Source of the DNA: a bacterium
Lineage (GTDB): Bacteria > Desulfobacterota > Deferrisomatia > Deferrisomatales > BM512
Assembly (NCBI GenBank): GCA_004322275.1
Contig: SCTA01000039.1
Span: forward strand, 1 to 39,511
DNA length: 39,511 bases
Direction of reading: 5' to 3'
Shown: in pieces, positions 27,282 through 35,139 of the stretch
Layout: each line of letters begins with the position of its first letter
How positions within the stretch are numbered: position 1 is the first letter of the stretch
Translations under genes and position numbers: made by a program
The notes under the pieces: model-generated
Databases searched by the model: none
The model's input: the letters and a program-made list of their open reading frames with translations, nothing else
What the model was told of the DNA's origin: nothing

Positions 27282-28301
27282 ATGGAACGCGCCAACCTCG
27301 ATTTCAAAAATCTGCCCTTCGCCTATCAGGATACCGACGCCAATATCCGGTACTACTTCAAGAACAAGAAGTGGTCGGAGGGGGAGCTTACCGCCGACAG
27401 GTCGATAAACCTCCACATGGCGGCGGTCTGCCTCCATTACGGGCAGGAGATTTTCGAGGGGCTGAAGGCCTACGAACGCCCCGACGGGCAGATAGGCCTC
27501 TTCCGCGTCGAGGCTAACGCCGAGCGCTTTCAGTGTTCCGCAAGGAAGCTCCTGATGGAGCCGGTCCCTGTGGACCTTTTCCGCGAGGCGGTCCACCGCG
27601 TCGTAAAGGCCAACAGGCGCTTCATTCCGCCCTTCGACAGCGGCGCGACCCTTTACATCCGCCCCCTGGAGCTCGGCATCAGCGCCGAGGTCGGGGTGAA
27701 GCCCAGCTCGGATTACCTCTTCATTGTCTTCACCACCCCCGTCGGCCCTTACTACAAGGCGGGGCTGACCCCGGTGAAGCTGCGCGTGGAGGAGATTATC
27801 CACCGCGCGGCCCCCGGCGGCGTGGGAGACATCAAGTGCGGCGGCAACTACGCGGCGGGCATGAGGGCGACGATCGGCGCGAAGGAGGAGGGCTTCTCGG
27901 AGGTCCTCTACCTCGATGCCAAGGAGAACCGCTTCATCGACGAATCCGGCTCCTCTAACTTTTTCGCCATCTCGGGCAACACTCTCGTCACCCCCGCGAG
28001 CGAATCGATCCTCCCCTCCATCACCCGCCTCAGCGTCGTGCAGCTGGCCAGGGACATGGGCATGAAGGTCGAGGAAAGGCCCGTGGCCCTCGAAGAGCTG
28101 CCTTCCTTCGAGGAGGCGGGGTGTCTGGGCACCGCCGCCGTCATAACCCCGGTCGAGTCGATTACCTGGGGCAAGAAAGTCATCGTCTACGCGAAAGACG
28201 GCAAGCCCGGCAAAAAGGTGCTCGAACTCTACAACCGCCTGACCGCGCTCCAGAAGGGCGAGGCACCCGATCCCTACGGCTGGACAGAGATCGTAAAGTG
28301 A
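27282..28301 (+). CDS. ilvE: branched-chain amino acid aminotransferase
   Basis: This 339-residue PLP enzyme of fold type IV moves the amino group between glutamate and the keto acids of Leu, Ile and Val. The catalytic Lys is in GDIKCGGNYAAG and the phosphate/PLP motif is in FIDESGSSNFFAI. HYGQEIFEGLKAY and LYIRPLELG are typical of the class II (eukaryote-like) BCAT subgroup, as is the length near 340. AAGGGGAG precedes the ATG. The TGA stop overlaps a GTG start for the next ORF (GTGA), so it leads a four-gene operon. Confidence 0.95.
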   Translation: MERANLDFKNLPFAYQDTDANIRYYFKNKKWSEGELTADRSINLHMAAVCLHYGQEIFEGLKAYERPDGQIGLFRVEANAERFQCSARKLLMEPVPVDLFREAVHRVVKANRRFIPPFDSGATLYIRPLELGISAEVGVKPSSDYLFIVFTTPVGPYYKAGLTPVKLRVEEIIHRAAPGGVGDIKCGGNYAAGMRATIGAKEEGFSEVLYLDAKENRFIDESGSSNFFAISGNTLVTPASESILPSITRLSVVQLARDMGMKVEERPVALEELPSFEEAGCLGTAAVITPVESITWGKKVIVYAKDGKPGKKVLELYNRLTALQKGEAPDPYGWTEIVK

Positions 28302-28645
28302 GCGAACCGCAAGGGAAGCTCTACGAGAGCATCGAAGGCCCCGGCGGGGTGAGAGTGGATGTCTACGACGAATCGATGCCCTATGCCTACTCCAACATCT
28401 TCTGGGTGAAGCTCCGCCTCGTCGGGTGCTTCCCAGGCTCCAGCGAGCCTTTCGAGCGCAGGCTGGAGAAGATGGGAGTTTTCGCCGAGGACCTCGAGGC
28501 GACGAAGAAAACCCTCGTCGATTCCTTTAAAAACTCCGCGCTGCCCTACCTCTCGAAGGCCGGGTTCGGCGAGAAGATGAAGGCGATGCGCGACAAAAAA
28601 GAGTCGCCTAAGCCGAAAGGCGTCGGCGGCTACAGGTGCTCGTGA
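28298..28645 (+). CDS. 115-residue unknown protein
   Basis: GTG at 28298-28300 overlaps the ilvE stop (GTGA), giving MSEPQGKLYESIEGPGGVRVDVYDE. A longer frame to 28121 is only a shadow of ilvE. The protein is soluble, with no signal peptide or metal motif; a notable segment is SNIFWVKLRLVGCFPGSSEPFERRLEKMGVF. No family is recognised. Its GTGA-type overlap at both ends shows it is an integral member of the ilvE operon. Confidence 0.8.
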   Translation: MSEPQGKLYESIEGPGGVRVDVYDESMPYAYSNIFWVKLRLVGCFPGSSEPFERRLEKMGVFAEDLEATKKTLVDSFKNSALPYLSKAGFGEKMKAMRDKKESPKPKGVGGYRCS

Positions 28646-28941
28646 GCCGGCAGCCACCGACCGAACGGGACGCCAAGTGCGCTCTGTGCGGCGGCGAGCT
28701 TCCGCCTCCCCCGTACTTCAGGCGCGACTCCTGCAGGTGCGGCGCGGATATACACGCCTGCGTACAGTGCTCCCTCTACGCCCCCGGCTCTTACAACGAC
28801 TGCAGGGAGAGCGAGACCGAGAGGGTGGCCGACAAGGAGCGGGGCAACGCCTGCGAGTGGTTTTGCCTCTCGGGCAGCGGCCCGGACGCGAAAAAGAAAG
28901 ACGCCGCCCTTTCCGCCCTCGACAAGCTCTTCAAAAAGTAG
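28642..28941 (+). CDS. cysteine-rich zinc-binding-like small protein
   Basis: This 99-residue protein starts at GTG 28642-28644, overlapping the previous stop. It has nine cysteines: C-x2-C (CALCGG), C-x-C (CRCGADIHACVQC), and C...C-x3-C (DCRESE ... ACEWFC). This suggests two structural zinc sites. The C-terminal part is lysine-rich. There is no export signal. Its TAG stop is immediately followed by the ATG of the radical SAM gene. The function is unknown; it may be an accessory of that enzyme. Confidence 0.8.
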   Translation: MSRQPPTERDAKCALCGGELPPPPYFRRDSCRCGADIHACVQCSLYAPGSYNDCRESETERVADKERGNACEWFCLSGSGPDAKKKDAALSALDKLFKK

Positions 28942-30813
28942 ATGACGCGAAAAAAAGCAGTTCTCGTCCAGCTTCCCGTACCGGCGATGCGCTGGCCCCG
29001 CGCCGACGCCAACATCCCCCTCGCCGCCGGCTATATCGCCGCCCACGCCTCCGCTTGCGCCCCCGGCTGGGAGGTGGAGCTGCTCCCGTGGGAGGAGGCG
29101 GACGTCTACGGCGATTCCCTCCTTCTTGCTTCCATCCTTCGCCGAAAGCCGCTGGTCGCGGGTTTCTCACTTTACCTCTGGAACTCCGAGCGCTCGGCGC
29201 GGCTGGCGAAAAAACTTCGCGAACACGGCGTCTTCACCGTCGGCGGAGGCCCCGAGGCCGACCCCTCGAACTCGTGGCTTTACGAATCCGGCGGGTTCGA
29301 TCTCCTCATACCCGGCGAGGGCGAGGCGGCGTTTTCGGCGCTCCTGAACTCCTTCCCGGCTCTTCCCGCGGGACAGCCTCCGGCGCTTCTCGACCTCACG
29401 AAGGCCAAGAGCCCCTATCTGGAAGGTTTTCTGCGCCCCGCCCACGACAACTCGGCCTGGCTGGAGACGGTGCGCGGCTGCCCCTTTTGCTGCGATTACT
29501 GCAACTACGGCAAGCGCTTTAAAACCGTGAGGACCTTCCGCGAAGGGTGGCTTTCGGACCACCTGCGCTGGTTTCGTGAGAACGGGGTCTCCGAGGTCTA
29601 CCTTATGGACCCCTCCTTCAACGTCCGGCCCGACTGGGAAAAGACCCTGAGTGACCTCGAAGAGGGGAACGCCGGGGGCGGCCTCTCCTTCCACACCGAG
29701 CTTTCGGCGCAGCACCTTCGCCCCGGCGACGCCGGGCGGCTCGCCCGCGCGGGTCTGGTCTCGGCGGAGGTCGGGCTTCAGTCCGTCCGTCCGAAAGTGC
29801 TGAAGAACGTCGGCCGCACCTTCGACAGGAAAAAATGGCTGGCGAGGATGCGGGAGCTGACCTCCGAAGGCATCGCCGCCTCCGTCGGCCTCATCGTCGG
29901 GCTTCCGGGCGACGACCTCGAAGGGTTCTCGGAGTCGCTCGATTTCGTTCTCGCCAACCTTCCCGAAGCCGACATCCAGCTTTTCCCCCTCGCCCTCCTG
30001 CCGGGGACGGCGCTGCGGGAGCGAGCGGAAGAGGAGGGGATACACCACTTCCTCCTGCCGCCTTACACCGTCTTTTCGACCCCCACGATGAACGCGGAGG
30101 AGATACACAAAGCCTTCCTCCTCTTCGAGGAGGCGACCGGCCACGAACTCGATCCCCTCGGCAACCCCTCGCTCACCGGCCCCTTCACCGGCGGAGAAAA
30201 CGCCGTCTGCCTCACCGGGGCGCGGCTGAACGCGGCGGGAAGCCTCTCCCCGGAGTGGCCGGAAAACCTTGCCAAACGCGCCGGGGCGAACTTCACCTTT
30301 TTAATAAGCGGCTGGCGGGAAGGGCTCGCCGAAGAGCTTGGACGCTTCGCCGGAATCCTCCCCCACACCGCCCTCACCGTCGTCCTCGAAGACGCCGACA
30401 AAAAGACGCCGGAAAGAGTGAAGGAGCTGCGAAAGGCTGTCGCGCCCGAGCCCTACCTCCGCAGGCACTACTCCCACCTTTCGACCGATCTCTTCCCCCG
30501 CATCGTCGTCCTTCTGGATCACAAAAAGGCCGGAAGCGGGTTCGCGGAAGAGCTTAGAAAGTCCGCCGAGCTCATCCTCACCGTGAGCGCGGACGAAGGA
30601 TGGCGCGGGCGCACGGTGGAGCTGGCGCTGGCCGGAGAAACCCTCTTCGTAACGGGAGAGACCAAAGAGACGGACTTTAGCGCGCTGGTTGAAGAGCTGG
30701 GCGAAGACGCTGGGGGAGTGTTCTTTCAGAGCGCGCGCGCGCAGGAAAAATTCTCAGCCGTCACGGCCCCCGGAACCGTCTTCATGGAGGAAAACCGGAT
30801 TACTCTCGGCTGA
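28942..30813 (+). CDS. B12-binding radical SAM protein
   Basis: This gene encodes 623 residues. The N-terminal cobalamin-type Rossmann domain has IPLAAGYIAAHA, VAGFSLYLWNSER, VGGGPEAD and the IPGEGEAAF signature, all usual for B12-binding radical SAM enzymes. The cluster motif is C180-x3-C184-x2-C187 in VRGCPFCCDYCNYG, with an extra Cys183. The core continues with VSAEVGLQSVRPKVLKNVGR and GLIVGLPGDDLEGF. A DUF4080-like or unassigned C-terminal region of about 200 residues follows. Known relatives methylate unactivated carbons or rearrange tetrapyrroles, but the substrate here cannot be read from sequence. It is the last gene of the ilvE operon. Confidence 0.9.
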   Translation: MTRKKAVLVQLPVPAMRWPRADANIPLAAGYIAAHASACAPGWEVELLPWEEADVYGDSLLLASILRRKPLVAGFSLYLWNSERSARLAKKLREHGVFTVGGGPEADPSNSWLYESGGFDLLIPGEGEAAFSALLNSFPALPAGQPPALLDLTKAKSPYLEGFLRPAHDNSAWLETVRGCPFCCDYCNYGKRFKTVRTFREGWLSDHLRWFRENGVSEVYLMDPSFNVRPDWEKTLSDLEEGNAGGGLSFHTELSAQHLRPGDAGRLARAGLVSAEVGLQSVRPKVLKNVGRTFDRKKWLARMRELTSEGIAASVGLIVGLPGDDLEGFSESLDFVLANLPEADIQLFPLALLPGTALRERAEEEGIHHFLLPPYTVFSTPTMNAEEIHKAFLLFEEATGHELDPLGNPSLTGPFTGGENAVCLTGARLNAAGSLSPEWPENLAKRAGANFTFLISGWREGLAEELGRFAGILPHTALTVVLEDADKKTPERVKELRKAVAPEPYLRRHYSHLSTDLFPRIVVLLDHKKAGSGFAEELRKSAELILTVSADEGWRGRTVELALAGETLFVTGETKETDFSALVEELGEDAGGVFFQSARAQEKFSAVTAPGTVFMEENRITLG

Positions 30814-30877
30814 GAAACCCTCGGCCGCGCCGCAGCGAAAAATCCGTCAAAAAAATCTTTCCCGCTAACACTTTTCC

Positions 30878-30906
30878 TTGACAGCGGGTAGACTCAAAGT
30901 TAACAT
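30878..30906 (+). promoter_or_regulatory. tRNA-Lys promoter
   Basis: TTGACA (30878-30883), a 17-base spacer and TAACAT (30901-30906) form a near-consensus sigma-70 promoter. It ends 15 bases before the mature tRNA 5' end. Confidence 0.85.
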
Positions 30907-30921
30907 TCGCGCCTCCTTCGT

Positions 30922-30997
30922 GGGCCGTTAGCTCAACCGGTAGAGCAAGTGACTCTTAATCACTAGGTTCGGTGTTCGATCCACCGACGGCTCACCA
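30922..30997 (+). tRNA. tRNA-Lys (anticodon CTT)
   Basis: The 76-base cloverleaf has acceptor stem GGGCCGT/ACGGCTC (one G-T pair), D arm GCTC/GAGC, anticodon stem AGTGA/TCACT with loop CTCTTAA (anticodon CTT, reads AAG), T arm CGGTG/CACCG with TTCGATC loop, and an encoded CCA end. Confidence 0.97.
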
Positions 30998-31008
30998 CGA
31001 AATCCAAA

Positions 31009-31045
31009 CCGGGCACTTCGCACAACGCGGAGTGCCCGGTTTTTT
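31009..31045 (+). terminator. rho-independent terminator of tRNA-Lys
   Basis: CCGGGCACT (31009-31017) pairs with AGTGCCCGG (31031-31039), with further pairing towards the loop, followed by a run of six T (31040-31045). It lies 11 bases after the tRNA. Confidence 0.93.
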
Positions 31046-31445
31046 ATTGCCGCCAGTCCTTCTATCGCCGCATTGCTCCCGCACATGACCGCTGTGTTGC
31101 CACAATTCACCGCAAATCACCGCCAAAGATTTTTAGGGAAATTTTCAGCGGCATGGAGTATTTTGGGACAACTAGAAAGTGAGCACGGGCGCTGTAAAGC
31201 GGACAATTACAGTAGTTTATCCTCTGCCCGTGTATTTTGAGCCCCCCGTGTTGTCCCCCGTGTTACCGAATCGGGGGAAGCTGGGACTAATGACAGACAG
31301 GCAAAAACGATCCTAGCATTGCGCAAGTGGTTTTTATCACATATAGTTGAACTGTCTCAGGTTAAAACAAAGCCGTTGCACAGCTTCCCAGATCCGGAGA
31401 CTTTAAAACAACTGCTTAGCCACAGAGTGTTTCAAAGGAGAAATT
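31046..31445. other. gene-free gap after tRNA-Lys
   Basis: No supported gene is seen in these 400 bases. Base composition falls towards the low-GC lipoprotein gene. A short tandem CCCCCGTGTT repeat occurs near 31241-31264. The promoter of the lipoprotein gene should lie here but was not identified with confidence. Confidence 0.5.
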
Positions 31446-33959
31446 TTGAAAAAACTAATGGCCGCACTTTTGATTTTAACGCTAGCTTACACTCTGACCG
31501 CCTGCGGTGGTGGGGGCGGAGGAGGAAGTGAAGCCCCAAGATCGGCAGCCATTAAAGGCACTGTCGTTAGCTCTTCTGACCTTTCGGCTGCAAGGGGAGG
31601 TTTGGGGCTAATTGTAAATGGAAAGTACTCAGTACCTGGGGCAGTCTGCACACTTGAAGGCACTGATAAGAGTGGAATAACAGACATCGAAGGCAATTTC
31701 ACGATAAACGGCGTCGGAAATGGTAGCTATATCCTCATCTGTAAAAAAGAACTCTCCACTGGCGACGTTCTCGTCGCTCTTCAGATTCTTGAGGTTACCA
31801 AGGACGGAACTGACAGCAATACAGTCAATCTAGGAACCATAGAGATTTCAGCGGAAGGCACAATAGTTGGCAAAGCGTTACTAATCGGCCAATCTGAACA
31901 TACGGGCATAAAAATCTATGTGCCAGGCACTTCATTTCAAGCCAACACTGATGCAACTGGAGCTTTCAAGCTAGACCTTCCGGCCGGAACCTATGACCTC
32001 GTTGTTGAAAAGACCGGGTACACTTATCAGAATCTAGTCGGAATTATGGTAAAGCCCGGACGTACTACGGATATAGGGGTACTGCCCCTGAGTGTCTCAA
32101 TCGGGCCGTCCGGCAGCGTCTCGATCAATAACGGAGCCGAGCTTTCAGACTCAGAGACAGTTACGCTGTCCATTACCCATTCCGCTGATGCTTCTCTAAT
32201 GAAAATCAGCGAAAAAGCCGACTTCTCCGATGTCGCTTCCTGGGAACCAGTTGCCGAAGCCAAGGATTACACGTTTGCATCGGGCGGGTTGAAGACCATA
32301 TATATAATTTTTGAAAACGCCGATGGACTTGAAAGTGGAATATCCTCAGACTCCATTAATCTAAATATCGATGCTCCGATTGCGGCAACACTATTGGTAA
32401 ACGCACCGCAGAACACGCCTGTCAGTATCACCCTTTCTGCCACCGACCCAGACGGGGTGACAGATTTCAACTTTTCCATCATCTCGCCTCCCGTAAACGG
32501 TGCACTATCCGTTATTCCCAATGAATCCAGAGAGTCAGTCGTAGTCACCTACACTCCGAACGCCGGTTTTTATGGCTATGACAGCTTCACCTACATGGCA
32601 AGCGATGGCTTAAAAGAAGATTCTGCAATCATTGAAATATCAGTTATGGCCACGTGGTATGAAGATAAAGATGGCGACGGTTACACATCCGGCCTAACAT
32701 TGACTTCCACTAGCCCGCCCGGGGGATATGTATTGTCAACATCGCTTGTTAATACAACCTCTGTTGACTGTAATGACCTTTCTCCATTCATTAATCCCGA
32801 AGAAGTAGAAATTTGTGACGGAGTAGATAACGACTGCTCAGGGGGAATTGACGACGGTCTTGTTCCGCCTCTGGCAGAAGAACAGCTCGGCGTATGCTCT
32901 GGCGCCACCAAACTTTGCAGCGGTGCAAGCGGATGGGAAGAGCCGGATTATTTTATTTTCTCAAGTGAGTATGAGTCATCCGAAACCAACTGCGACTCAA
33001 AGGACAATGATTGCGACGGGCAGATTGACGAAGGACTGCTGACCGAATACTGGCTTGATCTGGACGGTGACTCCTACGGCGACCCATTGAATAATACCAA
33101 TTCTTGCACTCAATCCGCTACATACGTCTTGAACTCCAACGATTGCGATGATTCCGAAACATTGGTTAATCCTGGCGCCTATGAAATTGACAATGGAATA
33201 GACGACGATTGCGACGGGCAGGTAGACGAGATGGCGGTGGGGGATATCTATGTGGAACCAAAGACAGGCTTTAAATTCTCATGGGTTCCGCCAGGAAGTT
33301 TTCAGATGGGAGACACTTATGGCGACGGAAATCCAAATGAGCTACCTGTGCATACTGTTACCTTTTCAAAAGGCTTCTGGATGGGCACCTATGAAATAAC
33401 ACAGGAGCAATGGAAGGCATTTATGGGTAATAACCCAAGCTATTACAAAAGTTCTTCTCCGGGCTTGCCCATTGAACAGGTTAGCTTGTACGATATAATT
33501 GAATTCATTGGGGAACTTAAACTGAAAACCGGAGTCGCCTTTCGCCTACCAAGCGAAGCAGAGTGGGAGTACGCCGCCAAGGGAGCGCAATACTCCGGCA
33601 CAAAATACTCAGGGACCAGCGACCAGTCCATGCTGCTAGATTACGCCTGGTTTCAACCATACTCTCCAGTTACCTCTGCTGGTTCTACGCATCCGGTAGG
33701 ACAAAAACTACCAAACGCCCTTGGGCTTTATGATATGAGCGGTAATGTCATGGAATGGGTGGAGGACTATTATTCCTCCTCCTATAGCTTAGCGCCAACG
33801 GACGGCAGTGCTTGGGGAGATGGTTCCCAAGGCTGGGCAATTGCGCGCGGCGGAGATTGGTACAGTATAAGCAAATATGTGCGCACTACATGGCGATTTT
33901 CAACAAGTCCAAGCCAGAGGAACCGATATATTGGATTGAGATTTGTTATAGAACCATAA
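31446..33959 (+). CDS. multidomain surface lipoprotein with MopE-like motifs and an FGE-sulfatase domain
   Basis: This is an 837-residue exported lipoprotein. The TTG start has AAGGAG six bases upstream. The signal is MKKLMAALLILTLAYTLTAC with the lipobox LTAC, then a glycine spacer. Residues 35-210 hold two carboxypeptidase-regulatory/CnaB-like beta domains (GITDIEGNFTINGVGNGSY, ATGAFKLDLPAGTYDLVVEKTGY). A cadherin/Ig-like domain follows (YTPNAGFYGYDSFTYMASDG). Next come repeated calcium-type motifs like those of MopE (DKDGDGY, CDGVDNDCSGGIDDG, CDSKDNDCDGQIDEG, IDDDCDGQVDE). The C-terminus is an FGE-sulfatase fold (PGSFQMGD, LPSEAEWEYAA, GLYDMSGNVMEWVED, ARGGDW). GC content is clearly lower than its surroundings, suggesting transfer. 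Adhesion or metal binding at the cell surface is likely; formylglycine-generating activity is doubtful. Confidence 0.9.
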   Translation: MKKLMAALLILTLAYTLTACGGGGGGGSEAPRSAAIKGTVVSSSDLSAARGGLGLIVNGKYSVPGAVCTLEGTDKSGITDIEGNFTINGVGNGSYILICKKELSTGDVLVALQILEVTKDGTDSNTVNLGTIEISAEGTIVGKALLIGQSEHTGIKIYVPGTSFQANTDATGAFKLDLPAGTYDLVVEKTGYTYQNLVGIMVKPGRTTDIGVLPLSVSIGPSGSVSINNGAELSDSETVTLSITHSADASLMKISEKADFSDVASWEPVAEAKDYTFASGGLKTIYIIFENADGLESGISSDSINLNIDAPIAATLLVNAPQNTPVSITLSATDPDGVTDFNFSIISPPVNGALSVIPNESRESVVVTYTPNAGFYGYDSFTYMASDGLKEDSAIIEISVMATWYEDKDGDGYTSGLTLTSTSPPGGYVLSTSLVNTTSVDCNDLSPFINPEEVEICDGVDNDCSGGIDDGLVPPLAEEQLGVCSGATKLCSGASGWEEPDYFIFSSEYESSETNCDSKDNDCDGQIDEGLLTEYWLDLDGDSYGDPLNNTNSCTQSATYVLNSNDCDDSETLVNPGAYEIDNGIDDDCDGQVDEMAVGDIYVEPKTGFKFSWVPPGSFQMGDTYGDGNPNELPVHTVTFSKGFWMGTYEITQEQWKAFMGNNPSYYKSSSPGLPIEQVSLYDIIEFIGELKLKTGVAFRLPSEAEWEYAAKGAQYSGTKYSGTSDQSMLLDYAWFQPYSPVTSAGSTHPVGQKLPNALGLYDMSGNVMEWVEDYYSSSYSLAPTDGSAWGDGSQGWAIARGGDWYSISKYVRTTWRFSTSPSQRNRYIGLRFVIEP

Positions 33960-33972
33960 CAACTAGAATTAT

Positions 33973-34005
33973 GGAAAGGCGGGATAATTGGTCTCAAGCC
34001 TTTCC
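33973..34005 (+). other. hairpin after the lipoprotein gene
   Basis: GGAAAGGC (33973-33980) pairs perfectly with GCCTTTCC (33998-34005) across 17 bases. It follows the stop codon by 13 bases and could act as a weak terminator or protect the mRNA 3' end; no T run follows. Confidence 0.4.
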
Positions 34006-34057
34006 AAAAGCTTGCATCAGAGGCGATTCGGGCGGTTATTCAAGGCAGTTCAGTCGT

Positions 34058-34079
34058 GTAGGATGGGTTTTAGCCCATC
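34058..34079 (+). repeat. GTAGGATGGG palindromic repeat, copy 1
   Basis: GATGGG (34062-34067) and CCCATC (34074-34079) pair around a TTTTAG loop region. The same element, GTAGGATGGG..AGCCCATC, recurs at 39307-39328, and related GTAGGG forms lie inside both copies of repeat A. It looks like a REP-type palindrome. Confidence 0.7.
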
Positions 34080-34139
34080 AAATTTACAGTGCATCTCCAC
34101 GTTCCCACATCCGCCGCCGATTGCTTACCGCGAATCAGC

Positions 34140-34176
34140 AAGGGGTTACAGGTTTCGGCCTGTAGCCCCTTTTTTG
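34140..34176 (+). terminator. rho-independent terminator
   Basis: GGGGTTACAGG (34142-34152) pairs with CCTGTAGCCCC (34159-34169), one G-T wobble, followed by six or more T. The outer sequence resembles the terminator at 18704. It can end transcripts from the lipoprotein gene. Confidence 0.9.
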
Positions 34177-34207
34177 TTCCACCTCACTCCGGTAATTCAC
34201 ACAAAAC

Positions 34208-34241
34208 AAAAGGGCCAGGCTCGAAAGCCTGACCCTTTGTT
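34208..34241 (-). terminator. terminator of tRNA-Phe (probably bidirectional)
   Basis: An imperfect stem (AAAGGGCCAGGCT with AGCCTGACCCTTT, CGAA loop) lies just beyond the 3' end of the tRNA on the minus strand and is followed there by TTTTGTTTTG. Confidence 0.8.
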
Positions 34242-34246
34242 TTTAT

Positions 34247-34322
34247 TGGTGGGCAGAGACGGAATTGAACCGCCGACACGGGGATTTTCAGTCCCCTGCT
34301 CTACCGACTGAGCTACCTGCCC
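34247..34322 (-). tRNA. tRNA-Phe (anticodon GAA)
   Basis: The 76-base cloverleaf on the minus strand has acceptor GGGCAGG/TCTGCCC (one G-T pair), D arm GCTC/GAGC, anticodon stem GGGGA/TCCCC with loop CTGAAAA (anticodon GAA), T arm GGCGG/CCGTC-type with TTCAATT loop, and an encoded CCA. Confidence 0.96.
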
Positions 34323-34409
34323 ATGAATATCCAACCTATCTCAGCGAGATTGTTGGGATATTTTTGAGTTTTCAGCGAGCTGGCTTAAAAGTTTGCCCAA
34401 GAAGCATTT

Positions 34410-34432
34410 TCTACCGACTGAGCTACCTGCCC
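34410..34432 (-). pseudogene. duplicated 5' fragment of tRNA-Phe
   Basis: These 23 bases are identical to 34300..34322, the first 23 bases of tRNA-Phe (acceptor 5' strand and D arm). The rest of the tRNA is absent. The copy is 110 bases upstream of the intact gene in its own direction and lies between it and the likely promoter. It could be a remnant of site-specific integration or of a tandem tRNA duplication. Confidence 0.85.
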
Positions 34433-34469
34433 GCGCCCGGCTGGCCTTGCGGGAGCCGGGAAGTTGCAG

Positions 34470-34499
34470 TTTTTACCTTACTTGCAGCCGCCCTGTCAA
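34470..34499 (-). promoter_or_regulatory. candidate tRNA-Phe promoter
   Basis: On the minus strand TTGACA (34494-34499) is followed 18 bases later by TAAAAA (34470-34475). It lies upstream of the tRNA 5' fragment, so transcripts would run through the fragment before the intact tRNA. Confidence 0.5.
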
Positions 34500-34523
34500 G
34501 GCTTTTGGGCCTCGAAAGGGGGG

Positions 34524-35012
34524 TTATTTCTTTTTGTCGTCTCCGAACACGTCGCTGAAATCCATGTCGAGGAAGCCGTCCTCGGTTTCCTCTTCCTTTT
34601 CCTCGTTCTCAGCTCCGGTGAAGCCGATGTCGATCTCTTCGTCTTCGGCGGAGGCCGGGGCGGCCTGAGCGGCGGGGCGCGAGTAGCTGGTGTGCTCGAC
34701 CATGGATTCCGTTTCCGGTTCTTCGGCGGTTCCTTCGGATTCAAAATCGGTGATGAAGTCGCTGTTTATCGCTTCGTGGGTTTCTTCGTGCTCGGTTCCC
34801 ACGTCGGAGAGAAGGCCCGCAGTGCTGAAGTCGAGCTCGTCGTGAACCGGCTCGGGCGAAGCGATTATCGCGGCGGGCTTTGACTGGGCGCGTTCTTCGG
34901 GGGAGATTGCAATCACTCCCAGCATCGCCCGGATGTCGGAGATGTCGGTTCCGCACTTCTTGCATTCGTTCAGGTAATCGAAACTTGTGTAGCCGCACTT
35001 GGGACATTTCAT
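34524..35012 (-). CDS. zinc-ribbon protein with long acidic tail
   Basis: This gene encodes 162 residues. The N-terminus is a C4 zinc ribbon (MKCPKCGYTSFDYLNECKKCGTDI, four Cys in two CxxC pairs). The remainder is low-complexity and acidic (EEETEDGFLDMDFSDVFGDDKKK) and probably disordered. GAGGAAAGG precedes ATG. It follows rsmE on the same strand after 127 bases. Its stop is only 24 bases from the -35 box of the tRNA-Phe promoter. No function is known to me. Confidence 0.85.
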   Translation of the reverse strand: MKCPKCGYTSFDYLNECKKCGTDISDIRAMLGVIAISPEERAQSKPAAIIASPEPVHDELDFSTAGLLSDVGTEHEETHEAINSDFITDFESEGTAEEPETESMVEHTSYSRPAAQAAPASAEDEEIDIGFTGAENEEKEEETEDGFLDMDFSDVFGDDKKK

Positions 35013-35139
35013 CTTTTTGTGCCTTTCCTCTGTGTAGTTACACGCGCAGGCCTAAAAGATTTGAGTTAATTCCGACAGCAAAAGTATCACGAAGGAGTCA
35101 AAACAACAAGAGAATCGCTTCCCGCAAAGCTCCTGATAT

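Noticed and set aside
28121-28297. Long N-terminus for the 115-residue ORF
   Set aside because: It lies wholly inside ilvE in another frame with Arg-rich shadow sequence; the GTG overlapping the ilvE stop is preferred.
31319-31531. 70-codon ORF before the lipoprotein
   Set aside because: Overlaps the lipoprotein start in another frame; no ribosome site; not signal-like or otherwise recognisable.
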